Assembly (NCBI GenBank): GCA_964496495.1
Contig: CAZBZU010000003.1
Location: 77,806 to 141,805 of the forward strand
From: JASBRS01 sp964496495
GTDB lineage: Bacteria > Deinococcota > Deinococci > Deinococcales > Trueperaceae
Length of the DNA stretch: 64,000 nucleotides
Direction of reading: 5' to 3'
A program made the position numbers and the translations under genes. Below are positions 9,519 through 21,497 of this stretch, in pieces. Below the pieces are notes generated by a model, which worked only from the letters and a program-made list of their open reading frames with translations, made no database searches and was not told where the DNA came from. The stretch's first letter is position 1. The number at the start of each line of letters is the position of its first letter.

Positions 9519-9551
9519 GACGGTATCGGTGGGCCCCGCCGACGGTATCGG
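9519..9551 (+). promoter_or_regulatory. Two 11-bp direct repeats 22 bp apart (candidate operator)
   Basis: GACGGTATCGG occurs at 9519-9529 and again at 9541-9551, a distance of exactly 22 bases (two helical turns). Both lie downstream of the predicted promoter and upstream of the binding protein gene. A small GGCGGC/GCCGCC hairpin follows at 9562-9577, just before the ribosome binding site. The 294-base gap 9312-9605 holds nothing else I can identify. Confidence 0.45.
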
Positions 9552-9605
9552 GTGTCCCTCTGGCGGCGTGCGCCGCCGGAGAGGTTCTGAGGAAAGAGGT
9601 GACGG

Positions 9606-10883
9606 ATGAAACGCATTTGGTTGGCCATGCTGGTCGTGTTCGGAGCGCTCTTCGGTGGCGCGGCCCTGGCACAAGGCGTCACACTGCACATCTCGTGCGG
9701 CGCCGTCGGACAGGAGCTCACGCTCTGCAAGGAGGAAACGCAGGCCTGGGCGAAGCAAACGGGCAACACCGTGATCGTGGTCTCGACGCCCAACTCGACC
9801 ACCGACCGGCTGGCGCTCTACCAGCAGCAGCTCGGTGCCCAGTCGGATGCCGTCGACGTCTACCAGATCGACGTCACCTACCCCGGCATCCTGGGAAGCT
9901 ACTTCATCGACCTTTCGAAGTACTTCAGCCAGTCCGATCTCAGCAACTACATCCCCGCGTACATCCAGAACGACCAGTACGAGGGCAAGCAGATCGCGGT
10001 GCCGTGGTTCGCCGACGCAGGCGTCCTCTACTACCGCAAGGACCTGCTCCAGAAGTACGGCTACACCTCGCCTCCGACCACCTGGGCCGAGCTCACGAGC
10101 ATGGCCCAGAAGATCCAGGCCGGCGAGCGTGCAGCGGGCAACGACAAGTTCTGGGGCTTCGTGTGGCAGGGCAACTCGTATGAAGGCTTGACCTGCGACG
10201 CGCTCGAGTGGATCTACTCCTACGGCGGCGGCACCATCGTCGACCCGCAGGGCAACATCACCATCAACAACGAGAAGGCGGCGCAGGCGCTGAGCATGGC
10301 TGCCAGTTGGGTGAACACCATCTCGCCTCCTGGCGTGTTGAGCTACCAGGAAGAGGAAGCTCGCGGCGTCTGGCAGGCCGGCAACGCGGCCTTCATGCGC
10401 AACTGGCCCTACGCCTACAGCCTCGGCGAGAGCGCCGACAGCCCCATCAAGGGCAAGTTCGACATCGCCGTGCTTCCCAAGGCGTCGACGGCCGACGGCC
10501 AGCACGCGGCCACCCTCGGCGGCTGGCAGCTCGCCGTGTCGCGGTTCTCCAAGCACCCGGCGCAAGCGGCCGCGCTCGTCAAGTACCTGACGAGCAAGGA
10601 CGTCGAGATCGAGCGGGCCGTGAAGGGCAGCTTCGAGCCCTCGTGGCCGTCGCTCTACACCAACGCTCAGGTCGATGCGGCGTATCCCTTCTTCGCGCGC
10701 CTGCACGACGTCTTCGCCAGCGCGGTGGCCCGCCCGTCGACGGCCACGCGCGACAAGTACAACCAGGTATCGAGCGCCTTCTGGACGGCCGTGCACAACG
10801 TGCTCTCCGGCCAGGCGCAGGCCAACCAGGCCCTTGGCGGCCTGGAGCAACAGCTCACTCGCATCAAGGGCGCAGGCTGGTAA
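9606..10883 (+). CDS. ABC transporter substrate-binding protein (sugar, family 1)
   Basis: 425-residue extracellular solute-binding protein of the maltose/trehalose-type cluster. Signal peptide MKRIWLAMLVVFGALFGGA then ALAQG, with probable cleavage after ALA. The mature protein has typical family features: DVYQIDVTYPGILGSYF, then VPWFADAGVLYYRKDLL and TTWAELTSMAQKI. It would capture an oligosaccharide or sugar in the periplasm and deliver it to the two permeases that follow. ATG start with an AAAGAGGTGA Shine-Dalgarno a few bases upstream. Substrate cannot be read from sequence; trehalose, maltose or a plant-type oligosaccharide are all possible. Confidence 0.92.
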   Translation: MKRIWLAMLVVFGALFGGAALAQGVTLHISCGAVGQELTLCKEETQAWAKQTGNTVIVVSTPNSTTDRLALYQQQLGAQSDAVDVYQIDVTYPGILGSYFIDLSKYFSQSDLSNYIPAYIQNDQYEGKQIAVPWFADAGVLYYRKDLLQKYGYTSPPTTWAELTSMAQKIQAGERAAGNDKFWGFVWQGNSYEGLTCDALEWIYSYGGGTIVDPQGNITINNEKAAQALSMAASWVNTISPPGVLSYQEEEARGVWQAGNAAFMRNWPYAYSLGESADSPIKGKFDIAVLPKASTADGQHAATLGGWQLAVSRFSKHPAQAAALVKYLTSKDVEIERAVKGSFEPSWPSLYTNAQVDAAYPFFARLHDVFASAVARPSTATRDKYNQVSSAFWTAVHNVLSGQAQANQALGGLEQQLTRIKGAGW

Positions 10884-10893
10884 TCCTGCGCCG

Positions 10894-10921
10894 GGCGGCC
10901 CCCCATCCTTGGGGGGCCGCC
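10894..10921 (+). terminator. Intercistronic GC hairpin after the binding protein gene
   Basis: GGCGGCCCCCC (10894-10904), six-base loop, GGGGGGCCGCC (10911-10921): an 11-bp perfect stem with no following U-tract. Such hairpins between a binding protein gene and its permeases often stabilise the upstream mRNA and lower permease expression. Confidence 0.7.
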
Positions 10922-10974
10922 AACCTATCTAGCTGAAGCGCTCGCGCCCGCCGCGCTCGGCCTGAGGTGACGTG

Positions 10975-11895
10975 ATGCAGCAAACCGCCGTCAAGAAACG
11001 CACCGCCAAGGGCGAGTTGTCGTTAGAGGCACGGCGCGCCCGCACGGCGTGGCTCTTCCTGGCACCGTCCCTGATCGTCGTGCTCCTCGTGGCAGGCTAT
11101 CCGCTCTACCGCACGATCCAGCTGAGCCTCACGCAGACCAACCTGCTGCAATTCCCTCTCAAGTCTCACTTCGTCGGCCTGCTCAACTACAAGTTCCTGC
11201 TGCAGGACTCGCAGTGGTGGGACTCGGTGAAGAACACCGTCATCTTCACGGTGTTCTCCGTCAGCATCGAGACGCTGCTCGGGCTGGGCATCGCCTTGTT
11301 GGTGAACGCCAAGTTCCCCGGCCGCGGAGCGATGCGCACCGCCATGCTCATTCCCTGGGCGATCCCCACGGTGGTCTCGGCGCAGATGTGGCGGTGGATG
11401 TACAACGACGTCTACGGCGTCATCAACGACCTGATGATGAAGGTGGGGCTGTCGCACAAGGCCTATGCCTGGCTGGCCAACCCCAAGCTGATGCTACCGG
11501 CGGTGATCTCGGTCGACGTCTGGAAGACCACGCCCTTCATGGCGCTCCTCTTGCTCGCCGGCTTGCAGACCATCCCCAACGAGCTGTATGAGGCGGGCCG
11601 CGTCGACGGCGCCACCCCCTGGCAGAACTTCCTCCGCGTCACGCTCCCCTTGCTCAGACCGGCGCTGCTCATCGCGCTGATCTTCCGCACGCTGGATGCG
11701 CTCCGGGTGTTCGACGTGATCTACGTGATGACGGGCACCAACCCGACCACCATGTCCATGGCGGTGTACTCCCGCCAGCAGCTCGTCGACTTCGGGGCGC
11801 TCGGCTACGGCTCCGCACTCTCGGTCGGCATCTTCGTGATCATCGCCATCTTCGTGGTGATCTACGTGGTCAGCCTGAGGGTGGAGGTCGACTGA
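10975..11895 (+). CDS. ABC transporter permease, MalF/UgpA type
   Basis: 306-residue inner-membrane permease. A cytoplasmic N-terminus is followed by six predicted helices (first: TAWLFLAPSLIVVLLVAGY). The EAA loop that contacts the ATPase reads ELYEAGRVDGATPWQNF, then LPLLRPAL. ATG 10975 is preferred over GTG 10972 because GAGGTGA lies just upstream. Second gene of a three-gene importer operon; its stop overlaps the start of the next permease (TGATG). No ATP-binding subunit is encoded nearby, so a shared MsmK/MalK-like ATPase elsewhere is expected. Confidence 0.93.
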   Translation: MQQTAVKKRTAKGELSLEARRARTAWLFLAPSLIVVLLVAGYPLYRTIQLSLTQTNLLQFPLKSHFVGLLNYKFLLQDSQWWDSVKNTVIFTVFSVSIETLLGLGIALLVNAKFPGRGAMRTAMLIPWAIPTVVSAQMWRWMYNDVYGVINDLMMKVGLSHKAYAWLANPKLMLPAVISVDVWKTTPFMALLLLAGLQTIPNELYEAGRVDGATPWQNFLRVTLPLLRPALLIALIFRTLDALRVFDVIYVMTGTNPTTMSMAVYSRQQLVDFGALGYGSALSVGIFVIIAIFVVIYVVSLRVEVD

Positions 11896-12743
11896 TGCGG
11901 CGACGCGGCGTCGGCTACTGGCTCGGGAACATCGCGTTCGCCATCCTGGTGGTGCTGGTGTTCGTCTATCTGGTCTTCCCCTTCTTCTGGGCGATCTCCT
12001 CCTCGCTGAAGACACAGCAGGAGTTGTTCCAGACGCCTCTCGTCTACTGGCCTCCGGTACCGCAGTGGAAGAACTACGTGCAGGTGTTCACGGGGCAACC
12101 GTTCGCCCGCAACCTACTCAACTCCTTCGTCGTCGCAGGCCTGACTACCTTGCTGGCGCTGCTCATCGGCGGTACAGCCGCCTATGCGTTGGGGCGCATC
12201 CGCTTCCGTGGCAAGCGCGCGATCTTCTACAGCATCCTGGGCGTGTCCATGTTTCCGCAGGTCGCAATCCTGGGCGGCATGTTCGTGCTCATCCGAACGC
12301 TGCACTTCTACAACACATGGTGGGGGCTGATCGTTTCGTACATGGTGTTCACGCTGCCGTTCACGGTGTGGGTTCTCACCAGCTTCGTCCGAGAGATCCC
12401 GCGTGAGCTCGAAGAGGCCGCGTTCGTGGACGGTGCGACACCCATCCAGTCACTGACGCGGGTGCTCCTGCCTGTGATGGCTCCCGGCCTGGTGACGGCG
12501 GGGCTGCTGGCATTCATCCAGGCGTGGAACGAGTTCCTGTTCGCCCTCACGTTCACCGTCGACAACCATGCTCGAACCGTGCCCGTGGCGATCGCGCTGT
12601 TCAGCGGCGCAAGCATGTTCGAGTTGCCATGGGCACAGATCATGGCCGCCTCGGTGATCGTCACGGTTCCGCTCATCATCCTGGTGCTGATCTTCCAGCA
12701 ACGCATCGTCGCCGGCCTCACCGCTGGCGCGGTCAAAGGCTGA
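11895..12743 (+). CDS. ABC transporter permease, MalG/UgpE type
   Basis: 282 residues with six predicted membrane helices (LGNIAFAILVVLVFVYLVF first). The EAA loop is ELEEAAFVDGATPIQSL, then LPVMAPGL. It forms the transmembrane channel together with the preceding permease. Its ATG shares one base with the preceding stop codon, indicating translational coupling. Last gene of the operon; a strong hairpin follows at 12773. Confidence 0.94.
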   Translation: MRRRGVGYWLGNIAFAILVVLVFVYLVFPFFWAISSSLKTQQELFQTPLVYWPPVPQWKNYVQVFTGQPFARNLLNSFVVAGLTTLLALLIGGTAAYALGRIRFRGKRAIFYSILGVSMFPQVAILGGMFVLIRTLHFYNTWWGLIVSYMVFTLPFTVWVLTSFVREIPRELEEAAFVDGATPIQSLTRVLLPVMAPGLVTAGLLAFIQAWNEFLFALTFTVDNHARTVPVAIALFSGASMFELPWAQIMAASVIVTVPLIILVLIFQQRIVAGLTAGAVKG

Positions 12744-12772
12744 GACGGCTACCGGTCCCAACGGCGAACCGA

Positions 12773-12799
12773 ACGGGGCGCGCTTCCGGGCGCGCCCCG

Positions 12800-12800
<1 letters not shown>
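12773..12800. terminator. Bidirectional terminator hairpin between converging genes
   Basis: ACGGGGCGCGC (12773-12783), loop TTCCGG, GCGCGCCCCGT (12790-12800): 11-bp perfect stem placed exactly between the permease gene and the converging aacS gene, whose stop codon it touches. No U-tract on either strand. Confidence 0.75.
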
Positions 12801-14776
<1,976 letters not shown>

Positions 14777-14928
14777 GCTCGTCACCTCGCGGACGTGGCG
14801 CCGGTCGCGGCTCGCGCCGGTCGCGGCTGGGTCGGTCTCGGCCGGGTCAGTCTACCGCCGCTTCATCCGCGCCGGCCCGGGCCGAAGTGGACGCCTGTGA
14901 CGCGTCGTGGCGGTAGCCTGACCTCGAG

Positions 14929-14934
14929 TACACT
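14929..14934 (+). promoter_or_regulatory. -10 element of leaderless type for the ABC exporter
   Basis: TACACT ends five bases before GTG 14940, with no Shine-Dalgarno. Confidence 0.55.
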
Positions 14935-14939
14935 GCGGC

Positions 14940-16763
<1,824 letters not shown>

Positions 16764-16860
16764 ACGTCAAAGGAGCGCCTCCTTGGGCGGCAGCGGCCAG
16801 GCGCGCGCGGCCGGCGCTGCCAACGTCTCGCGGCGCCACACCGCTGGCGGGGGCATACCT

Positions 16861-16866
16861 TAAACT
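16861..16866 (+). promoter_or_regulatory. -10 element of leaderless type for uvrB
   Basis: TAAACT ends eight bases before the uvrB ATG at 16875, in a short AT-rich island. No LexA-like inverted repeat is evident around it. Confidence 0.55.
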
Positions 16867-16874
16867 ATTAGGAC

Positions 16875-18899
16875 ATGCCGCTCGAGGTGCACTCCCCCTT
16901 CGAACCGCGAGGCGACCAGCCGCACGCCATCGACGGCATCGTGGAGGGGCTCGAGGACGGGCTCCGGTTCCAGACGCTCCTGGGAGTGACGGGTTCTGGG
17001 AAGACGCACACCATGGGCCGCGTCATCGAGCGCGCCCAGCGCCCGGCGCTGATCCTGGCGCCGAACAAGATCCTGACCGCGCAGCTTGCCTCCGAGTTCC
17101 GCGACCTCTTCCCCACCGCCGCGGTCGAGTTCTTCATCAGCTACTACGACTACTACCAGCCCGAGGCATACGTGCCGGCTCGCGACCTGTTCATCGAGAA
17201 GGACGCCAACATCAACATGGAGCTGGAGCGGCTGCGCCACTCGACCACCCGCAGCTTGCTGACGCGCAAGGACGTCATCGTGGTCGCCTCGGTGTCGGCC
17301 ATCTACGGCCTGGGGTCGCCCGAGGAGTACCAGCGCATGCACCTCATCCTGGAGGTGGGCGCCGGCATCGGTCGCGACGCCATTCTGGAGACGCTCGTCA
17401 CCCAGCAGTACGAGCGTAACGACATCGAGCTTGCCCCCGGCCGCTTCCGGGCCCGTGGCGACGTCATCGAGGTGTGGGCCGCCTACGAGGAGGAGCCGCT
17501 TCGCATCGAGCTGTGGGGCGACGAGGTCGACCGCCTCACCATGCTCCATCCCGTCACCGGCGACGAGACACGCGAGCTCCCCAGCGCCATGATCTTCCCC
17601 GCCCGCCACTACGTCACGCCCTTCGAGAAGCTGCAGCCGGCCATCGAGCAGATGCAGGCGGACCTCGAGGAACGCCTGAAGCTGTTCGAGAAGGCCGGCA
17701 AGCTCGTCGAGATGCAGCGCCTCCGAGAACGCACCCTCTACGACCTGGAGATGCTCCGCACGCTCGGCTACTGCAGCGGCATCGAGAACTACTCGCGCTA
17801 CCTGGAGGGCCGCAAGCCGGGCGAGCCGCCGAACACCCTCCTCGATTACTTCCCAGACGACTTCATCACCTTCCTGGACGAGTCGCACGTGATGCTGCCG
17901 CAGATCCGCGGCATGTTCAACGGCGACCGCGCCCGCAAGCAGACGCTGGTGGACTACGGCTTCCGGCTGCCGGCGGCCCTCGACAACCGCCCCCTGAAGG
18001 AGGAGGAGTTCTTCGAGCGGGTCGGCCAGGCGGTGTTCGTGTCGGCCACGCCGGCCGAGGAGGAAGCCCGGCTCAGCGACAAGACGGTCGAGCAGGTGAT
18101 CCGGCCCACGGGTCTGGTCGACCCGCTGCTCACCGTCAAGCCCAGCCGCGGCCAGATCGACGACCTGGTCTTCGCCGTGCGCGAGCGGGCCAAGCGCGGC
18201 GAGCGGGTGCTGGTGACCACCCTCACCAAGAAGATGGCGGAGGACCTGACCGAGTACCTCGCCGAGCAGGGGGAGCGGGTACGGTACATGCACTCCGACA
18301 TCGACGCGGTCGAGCGTCAGGTGATCATCCGCGACCTCCGCCTCGGCCACTTCGACGCCCTCGTAGGCATCAACCTGCTGCGCGAGGGACTCGACCTGCC
18401 CGAGGTGAGCCTCGTCGCCATCCTCGACGCCGACAAGTCCGGCTTCCTGCGCAGCGAACGCTCGCTCATCCAGACCATCGGCCGTGCGGCGCGCAACGTC
18501 AAGGGCGAGGTGTACCTCTACGCCGACGAGGTCAGCGAGGCGATGGACGGCGCCATCGCGGAGACCAACCGTCGCCGCGACAAGCAGCTCGCCTTCAACC
18601 GCGAGCACGGCATCACCCCCGAGACGATCCGCAAGCGCATCCACGAGGTGATCCGTGGCGAGGAGCAGGCCCGGGACGAAGCCGAGGAGCTCGATCCCTG
18701 GGAGCGCGAGCTGCTGTTCGACGATCTCAAGCAGGAGCTGTCGCAGCTGGAGAACGAGATGTGGAAGGCGTCCGAAGAACTCGACTTCGAGCGCGCCGCG
18801 CAGATCCGGGATCGCATCCGCGAGATCGAGGCGCGACTCGAGGGCAAACGCGTGGAGGTTCCCACCATCCCGGGGCACGGCGAGCGGACGCGCGCATGA
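16875..18899 (+). CDS. uvrB: Excinuclease ABC subunit UvrB
   Basis: Damage-verification helicase-like subunit of nucleotide excision repair, loaded by UvrA and recruiting the UvrC nuclease. 674 residues, normal length. Walker A GVTGSGKT at 37-44; the beta-hairpin region YYDYYQPEAYVP inserts between strands at the lesion; DESHVML is the DEXX box; helicase motifs VLVTTLTKKMAEDLTEYL and QTIGRAARN are intact. The C-terminal UVR coiled coil (ASEELDFERAAQIRDRI) binds UvrC. Monocistronic; the carD-rsmA unit begins about 110 bases downstream. Confidence 0.98.
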   Translation: MPLEVHSPFEPRGDQPHAIDGIVEGLEDGLRFQTLLGVTGSGKTHTMGRVIERAQRPALILAPNKILTAQLASEFRDLFPTAAVEFFISYYDYYQPEAYVPARDLFIEKDANINMELERLRHSTTRSLLTRKDVIVVASVSAIYGLGSPEEYQRMHLILEVGAGIGRDAILETLVTQQYERNDIELAPGRFRARGDVIEVWAAYEEEPLRIELWGDEVDRLTMLHPVTGDETRELPSAMIFPARHYVTPFEKLQPAIEQMQADLEERLKLFEKAGKLVEMQRLRERTLYDLEMLRTLGYCSGIENYSRYLEGRKPGEPPNTLLDYFPDDFITFLDESHVMLPQIRGMFNGDRARKQTLVDYGFRLPAALDNRPLKEEEFFERVGQAVFVSATPAEEEARLSDKTVEQVIRPTGLVDPLLTVKPSRGQIDDLVFAVRERAKRGERVLVTTLTKKMAEDLTEYLAEQGERVRYMHSDIDAVERQVIIRDLRLGHFDALVGINLLREGLDLPEVSLVAILDADKSGFLRSERSLIQTIGRAARNVKGEVYLYADEVSEAMDGAIAETNRRRDKQLAFNREHGITPETIRKRIHEVIRGEEQARDEAEELDPWERELLFDDLKQELSQLENEMWKASEELDFERAAQIRDRIREIEARLEGKRVEVPTIPGHGERTRA

Positions 18900-18986
18900 C
18901 GCGACGCCGGCGCCGGGGCTGGGGGCGGCCGGGTCGGAACGCCGGATGCGCCTGCGTGGCGGCGACTCCGGCCGCCTGGCGCGCGC

Positions 18987-18997
18987 TATGGTAACCT
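18987..18997 (+). promoter_or_regulatory. Overlapping candidate -10 elements for the first carD gene
   Basis: TATGGT (18987-18992) and TAACCT (18992-18997) overlap and lie 15 and 10 bases upstream of GTG 19008, giving either a very short leader or none. Confidence 0.4.
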
Positions 18998-19007
18998 CGT
19001 AGCTACT

Positions 19008-19499
19008 GTGACATTCCAGGTCGGTGACAACGTGGTCTACCCGTCGCAGGGCGCGGGTGTCGTTCAGGAACTCACCACCCGCGCGGTACTGGGCGAAACC
19101 CAGCAGTACCTCAAGATCGTCTTCGTTCGTGGCGACATGGAGGTGCTGGTGCCTCTACGCAAGGGGCAGGAGGTCGGGCTGCGCCACACCGTCGGCGCCG
19201 ACGAGATCACCCAGGTGTTCGACGCGCTGGCGAAGGCCGACCTGTCGCTGCCGACGCAGTGGCCGCCCCGATACCGCGCCGAGCAGGACATCCTGGCGGG
19301 AGGCAGCGCCTACGACCTGGCACGGCTCATCGGAGTGCTCGCCAAGCGCGACCTCGAGAAGGGCCTGGCGGCGACAGAACGCGAGGTCCTGGAGCACGCC
19401 AAGAGCATGCTCGCCAGCGAGCTGGCCGTGGTGCAGCAGGTGACCCTCGACGAGGCAGCCGGCCAGCTGGAGGCCCTCATCTCCGATCGCATCACGTGA
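19008..19499 (+). CDS. carD: CarD family transcriptional regulator (first copy)
   Basis: 163 residues. The N-terminal Tudor-like RNA polymerase interaction domain (FQVGDNVVYPSQGAGVV) contacts the beta subunit; the helical C-terminal domain (YRAEQDILAGGSAYDLARLI) meets the -10 region, where CarD stabilises open complexes, notably at rRNA promoters. GTG start. Its stop overlaps a possible GTG start of the rsmA frame (GTGA at 19496), so the two genes are probably co-transcribed. A second CarD-family gene lies at 50148; this copy is the better match to the canonical family. Confidence 0.92.
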   Translation: MTFQVGDNVVYPSQGAGVVQELTTRAVLGETQQYLKIVFVRGDMEVLVPLRKGQEVGLRHTVGADEITQVFDALAKADLSLPTQWPPRYRAEQDILAGGSAYDLARLIGVLAKRDLEKGLAATEREVLEHAKSMLASELAVVQQVTLDEAAGQLEALISDRIT

Positions 19500-19591
19500 G
19501 CGCCGGCGACCGGGCGTTCCGATCCGCCACGAGAGCGGGTCGCCCGGGCGCCGTCGAGGTCGATCACGGCGCGGCCGGCCCACCGGCGGCG

Positions 19592-20482
19592 ATGCGCTCG
19601 GCCGGCCCCGACGCAGACGAGCCACGTCGGGTGGACGCCTCGGGACGACAGGCCCCGCTGACCGCCCCGTCACGGGTGGCGGCCCTGCTCAAGCGTCACG
19701 GGCTCACGCCCGACCGAGGCTTCTCCCAGAACTTCCTGGTAGACGCCGGCGCGCTGGCCGTCATCGTCGATGCGGCCGAGGTGCAGCCCACCGATACCGT
19801 CTTCGAGGTGGGACCCGGTCTCGGCGTCCTGACGCGCGAGCTGGCGTCGCGCGCGGCCAGGGTGGTGAGCGTCGAGCTCGACCGGCGCCTCCAGGGCGTG
19901 CTGGCGGAGACCCTGTCCGGCCTGGGGTCGGTTGAGCTGGTGTTCGGCGACGCCGCCCGCTACGATTTCGCGTCGCTCCCCGAGGGGACGCTGCTGGTGG
20001 CCAACCTGCCGTACGGGGTGGCGACCGCCGTGGTGACGCGGGCGCTGGCGTCGAGGCGGTTCCGCCGCCTGGTGTTCCTCGTCCAACGCGAGGTCGCCGA
20101 CCGCCTCACGGCGGCACCTGGAACGCCGGCGTACGGGTCGCTGACGCTGCTCGTCCGCCACTTCGGGCGCGCCGCCAGCCTGCGCCGAGTGCCTCCGGGC
20201 GCGTTCCTGCCGGCGCCCAAGGTCACCTCGGCCGTGGTGCGGATCGATGTCGACCGCGCCGCGCGACCGGACCCGGAGCTGTTCCGCTTCATCCGCCTCG
20301 GCTTCGCTCACCGGCGCAAGACGCTGGCGAAGAACCTGGCGCTCGCCGGATTCGACCGCGAGGCCGTCAACCGTGCTCTCGCCGAGCTCGGGCTCGACGG
20401 CCGCGTCCGCGCCGAGGCGCTGGAGCTGACCAGCTTCGAGCGGCTTCTCGCCTCGCTGGCGGGCGGCACCGACTGGCCCTAG
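19592..20482 (+). CDS. rsmA: 16S rRNA dimethyladenosine transferase RsmA (KsgA)
   Basis: Dimethylates the two adjacent adenines of the 3'-terminal helix of 16S rRNA during small-subunit maturation. About 296 residues from ATG 19592. SAM motif VFEVGPGLGVLTREL, catalytic motif IV LLVANLPYGVAT, and GFSQNFLVD near the N-terminus are typical; the stretch LVFGDAARYDF and ANLPY recall the Thermus enzyme. The start is uncertain: the frame is open back to GTG 19496, which overlaps the carD stop, and GTG 19631 is a further option. The family core begins only at SRVAALLKRHGL. Confidence 0.93.
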   Translation: MRSAGPDADEPRRVDASGRQAPLTAPSRVAALLKRHGLTPDRGFSQNFLVDAGALAVIVDAAEVQPTDTVFEVGPGLGVLTRELASRAARVVSVELDRRLQGVLAETLSGLGSVELVFGDAARYDFASLPEGTLLVANLPYGVATAVVTRALASRRFRRLVFLVQREVADRLTAAPGTPAYGSLTLLVRHFGRAASLRRVPPGAFLPAPKVTSAVVRIDVDRAARPDPELFRFIRLGFAHRRKTLAKNLALAGFDREAVNRALAELGLDGRVRAEALELTSFERLLASLAGGTDWP

Positions 20483-20492
20483 CCCGATTGGG

Positions 20493-20498
20493 TATACT
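20493..20498 (+). promoter_or_regulatory. -10 element for the PfkB kinase gene
   Basis: TATACT, close to consensus, about 50 bases upstream of the ATG at 20549; the leader ends in a GGAG ribosome binding site. No good -35 is visible. Confidence 0.45.
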
Positions 20499-20548
20499 GC
20501 CCTAAGCGACAAAGCGACCCTGCCGGCTGCGGCCGGGTCTGGAGTGTG

Positions 20549-21493
20549 ATGGGACGATTCGTTGTGGTCGGCGATGCGACCGTCGATCAGATGTACTTCG
20601 TGAAGGAATTCCCGGAGCCAGGGGGGGAGGTCAACGCCCTCCGGGCCGTCATGGAGCCCGGGGGTGCCGGGGGCACCATCGCAGCGGTACTCGGCCGCCT
20701 GGGCAACGACGTCGAGATCGCCACCCGGGTGGGGACCGGCCCGTTCTCCAAGCTCGCCCTCAAGCACGTCCGTGCCGCCGGCGTCGGGGACGGCATGGTG
20801 CAGGTGGACGGGCATCTCCAGACCAGCAGCGTCACCCTCATCATCACGCCGGACGCGCAACGCACCATGATCAGCGCGGCCGGCGCCAGCCGCCACCTGG
20901 ACTCCGCCGAGCTGGAGCGGAAGGACATCGCCTCGGCGGATGCGCTGGTGATGAGCGCGTACAGCCTGGTGGGCGGGCGCCAGCGCGAGTACGCCGTGCA
21001 GGCGCTCGACTATGCCCGCGAGGCCAAGGTCACGACCTTCGTCGACCTCGGCAGTGGTGCCGTGAACGCCCTACGCGACCGGCTCATCTCGCTGGTGCGC
21101 GAGGTGGACTACCTGCTCATGAACGAGCAGGAGCTCTACACCCTGACCGGCGAGTCGTCGATCTCCGACGCCGTCTCGGGACTCAACCGGCACGGCATCG
21201 ACCGGCTCATCGTCAAGGTGGGTGCCATGGGGAGCATCGTCATCACGCCGGAGCTGACCGAGCTCGTTGAGGCCTACGACGTCGACGGCGTCGTCGACTC
21301 CACCGGGGCCGGCGACTACTACACCGCCGCCTTCGCTCACGGCATCATGAAGGGCTACGATCTGCTGGCCGCCGCCCGACTGGGGAACGTCGCCGGCGCC
21401 CTCAACACCACTCGCGTGGGAGCCCAGACCGTGCTTCTCGACGCCGACACGCTGGAGCGCCACGCCTCGGCGTTCGCGGGTGCCAGCGGCTGA
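20549..21493 (+). CDS. PfkB family carbohydrate kinase (ribokinase-like)
   Basis: 314-residue sugar or nucleoside kinase. PfkB signature 1 is in EPGGAGGTIAAVLGRLG and signature 2 in VDGVVDSTGAGDYYTAAF, whose Asp in DSTGAGD is the catalytic base. NEQEL near residue 195 is also typical of the family. It would phosphorylate a sugar hydroxyl with ATP; ribose, fructose and 2-keto-3-deoxygluconate are possible substrates and the sequence does not decide. ATG 20549 follows GGAG by four bases and is preferred over GTG 20546. The S41 protease gene begins 5 bases after its stop. Confidence 0.88.
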   Translation: MGRFVVVGDATVDQMYFVKEFPEPGGEVNALRAVMEPGGAGGTIAAVLGRLGNDVEIATRVGTGPFSKLALKHVRAAGVGDGMVQVDGHLQTSSVTLIITPDAQRTMISAAGASRHLDSAELERKDIASADALVMSAYSLVGGRQREYAVQALDYAREAKVTTFVDLGSGAVNALRDRLISLVREVDYLLMNEQELYTLTGESSISDAVSGLNRHGIDRLIVKVGAMGSIVITPELTELVEAYDVDGVVDSTGAGDYYTAAFAHGIMKGYDLLAAARLGNVAGALNTTRVGAQTVLLDADTLERHASAFAGASG

Positions 21494-21497
21494 GCGC

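Noticed and set aside
9519..9551. The GACGGTATCGG repeats as extra -10 elements (both contain TATCGG).
   Set aside because: TATCGG lacks the final T, neither repeat has a start codon at leaderless spacing, and a better promoter exists at 9430-9458.
16770..16784. AAGGAG-CGC-CTCCTT hairpin as a terminator of the ABC exporter gene.
   Set aside because: Only six pairs with a three-base loop and no U-tract; too weak to list as a feature on its own.
19496..19591. GTG 19496 (overlapping the carD stop) as the rsmA start.
   Set aside because: Attractive as GTGA coupling, but it adds 32 non-conserved residues to a protein that already exceeds the family core; kept only as an alternative in the rsmA entry.
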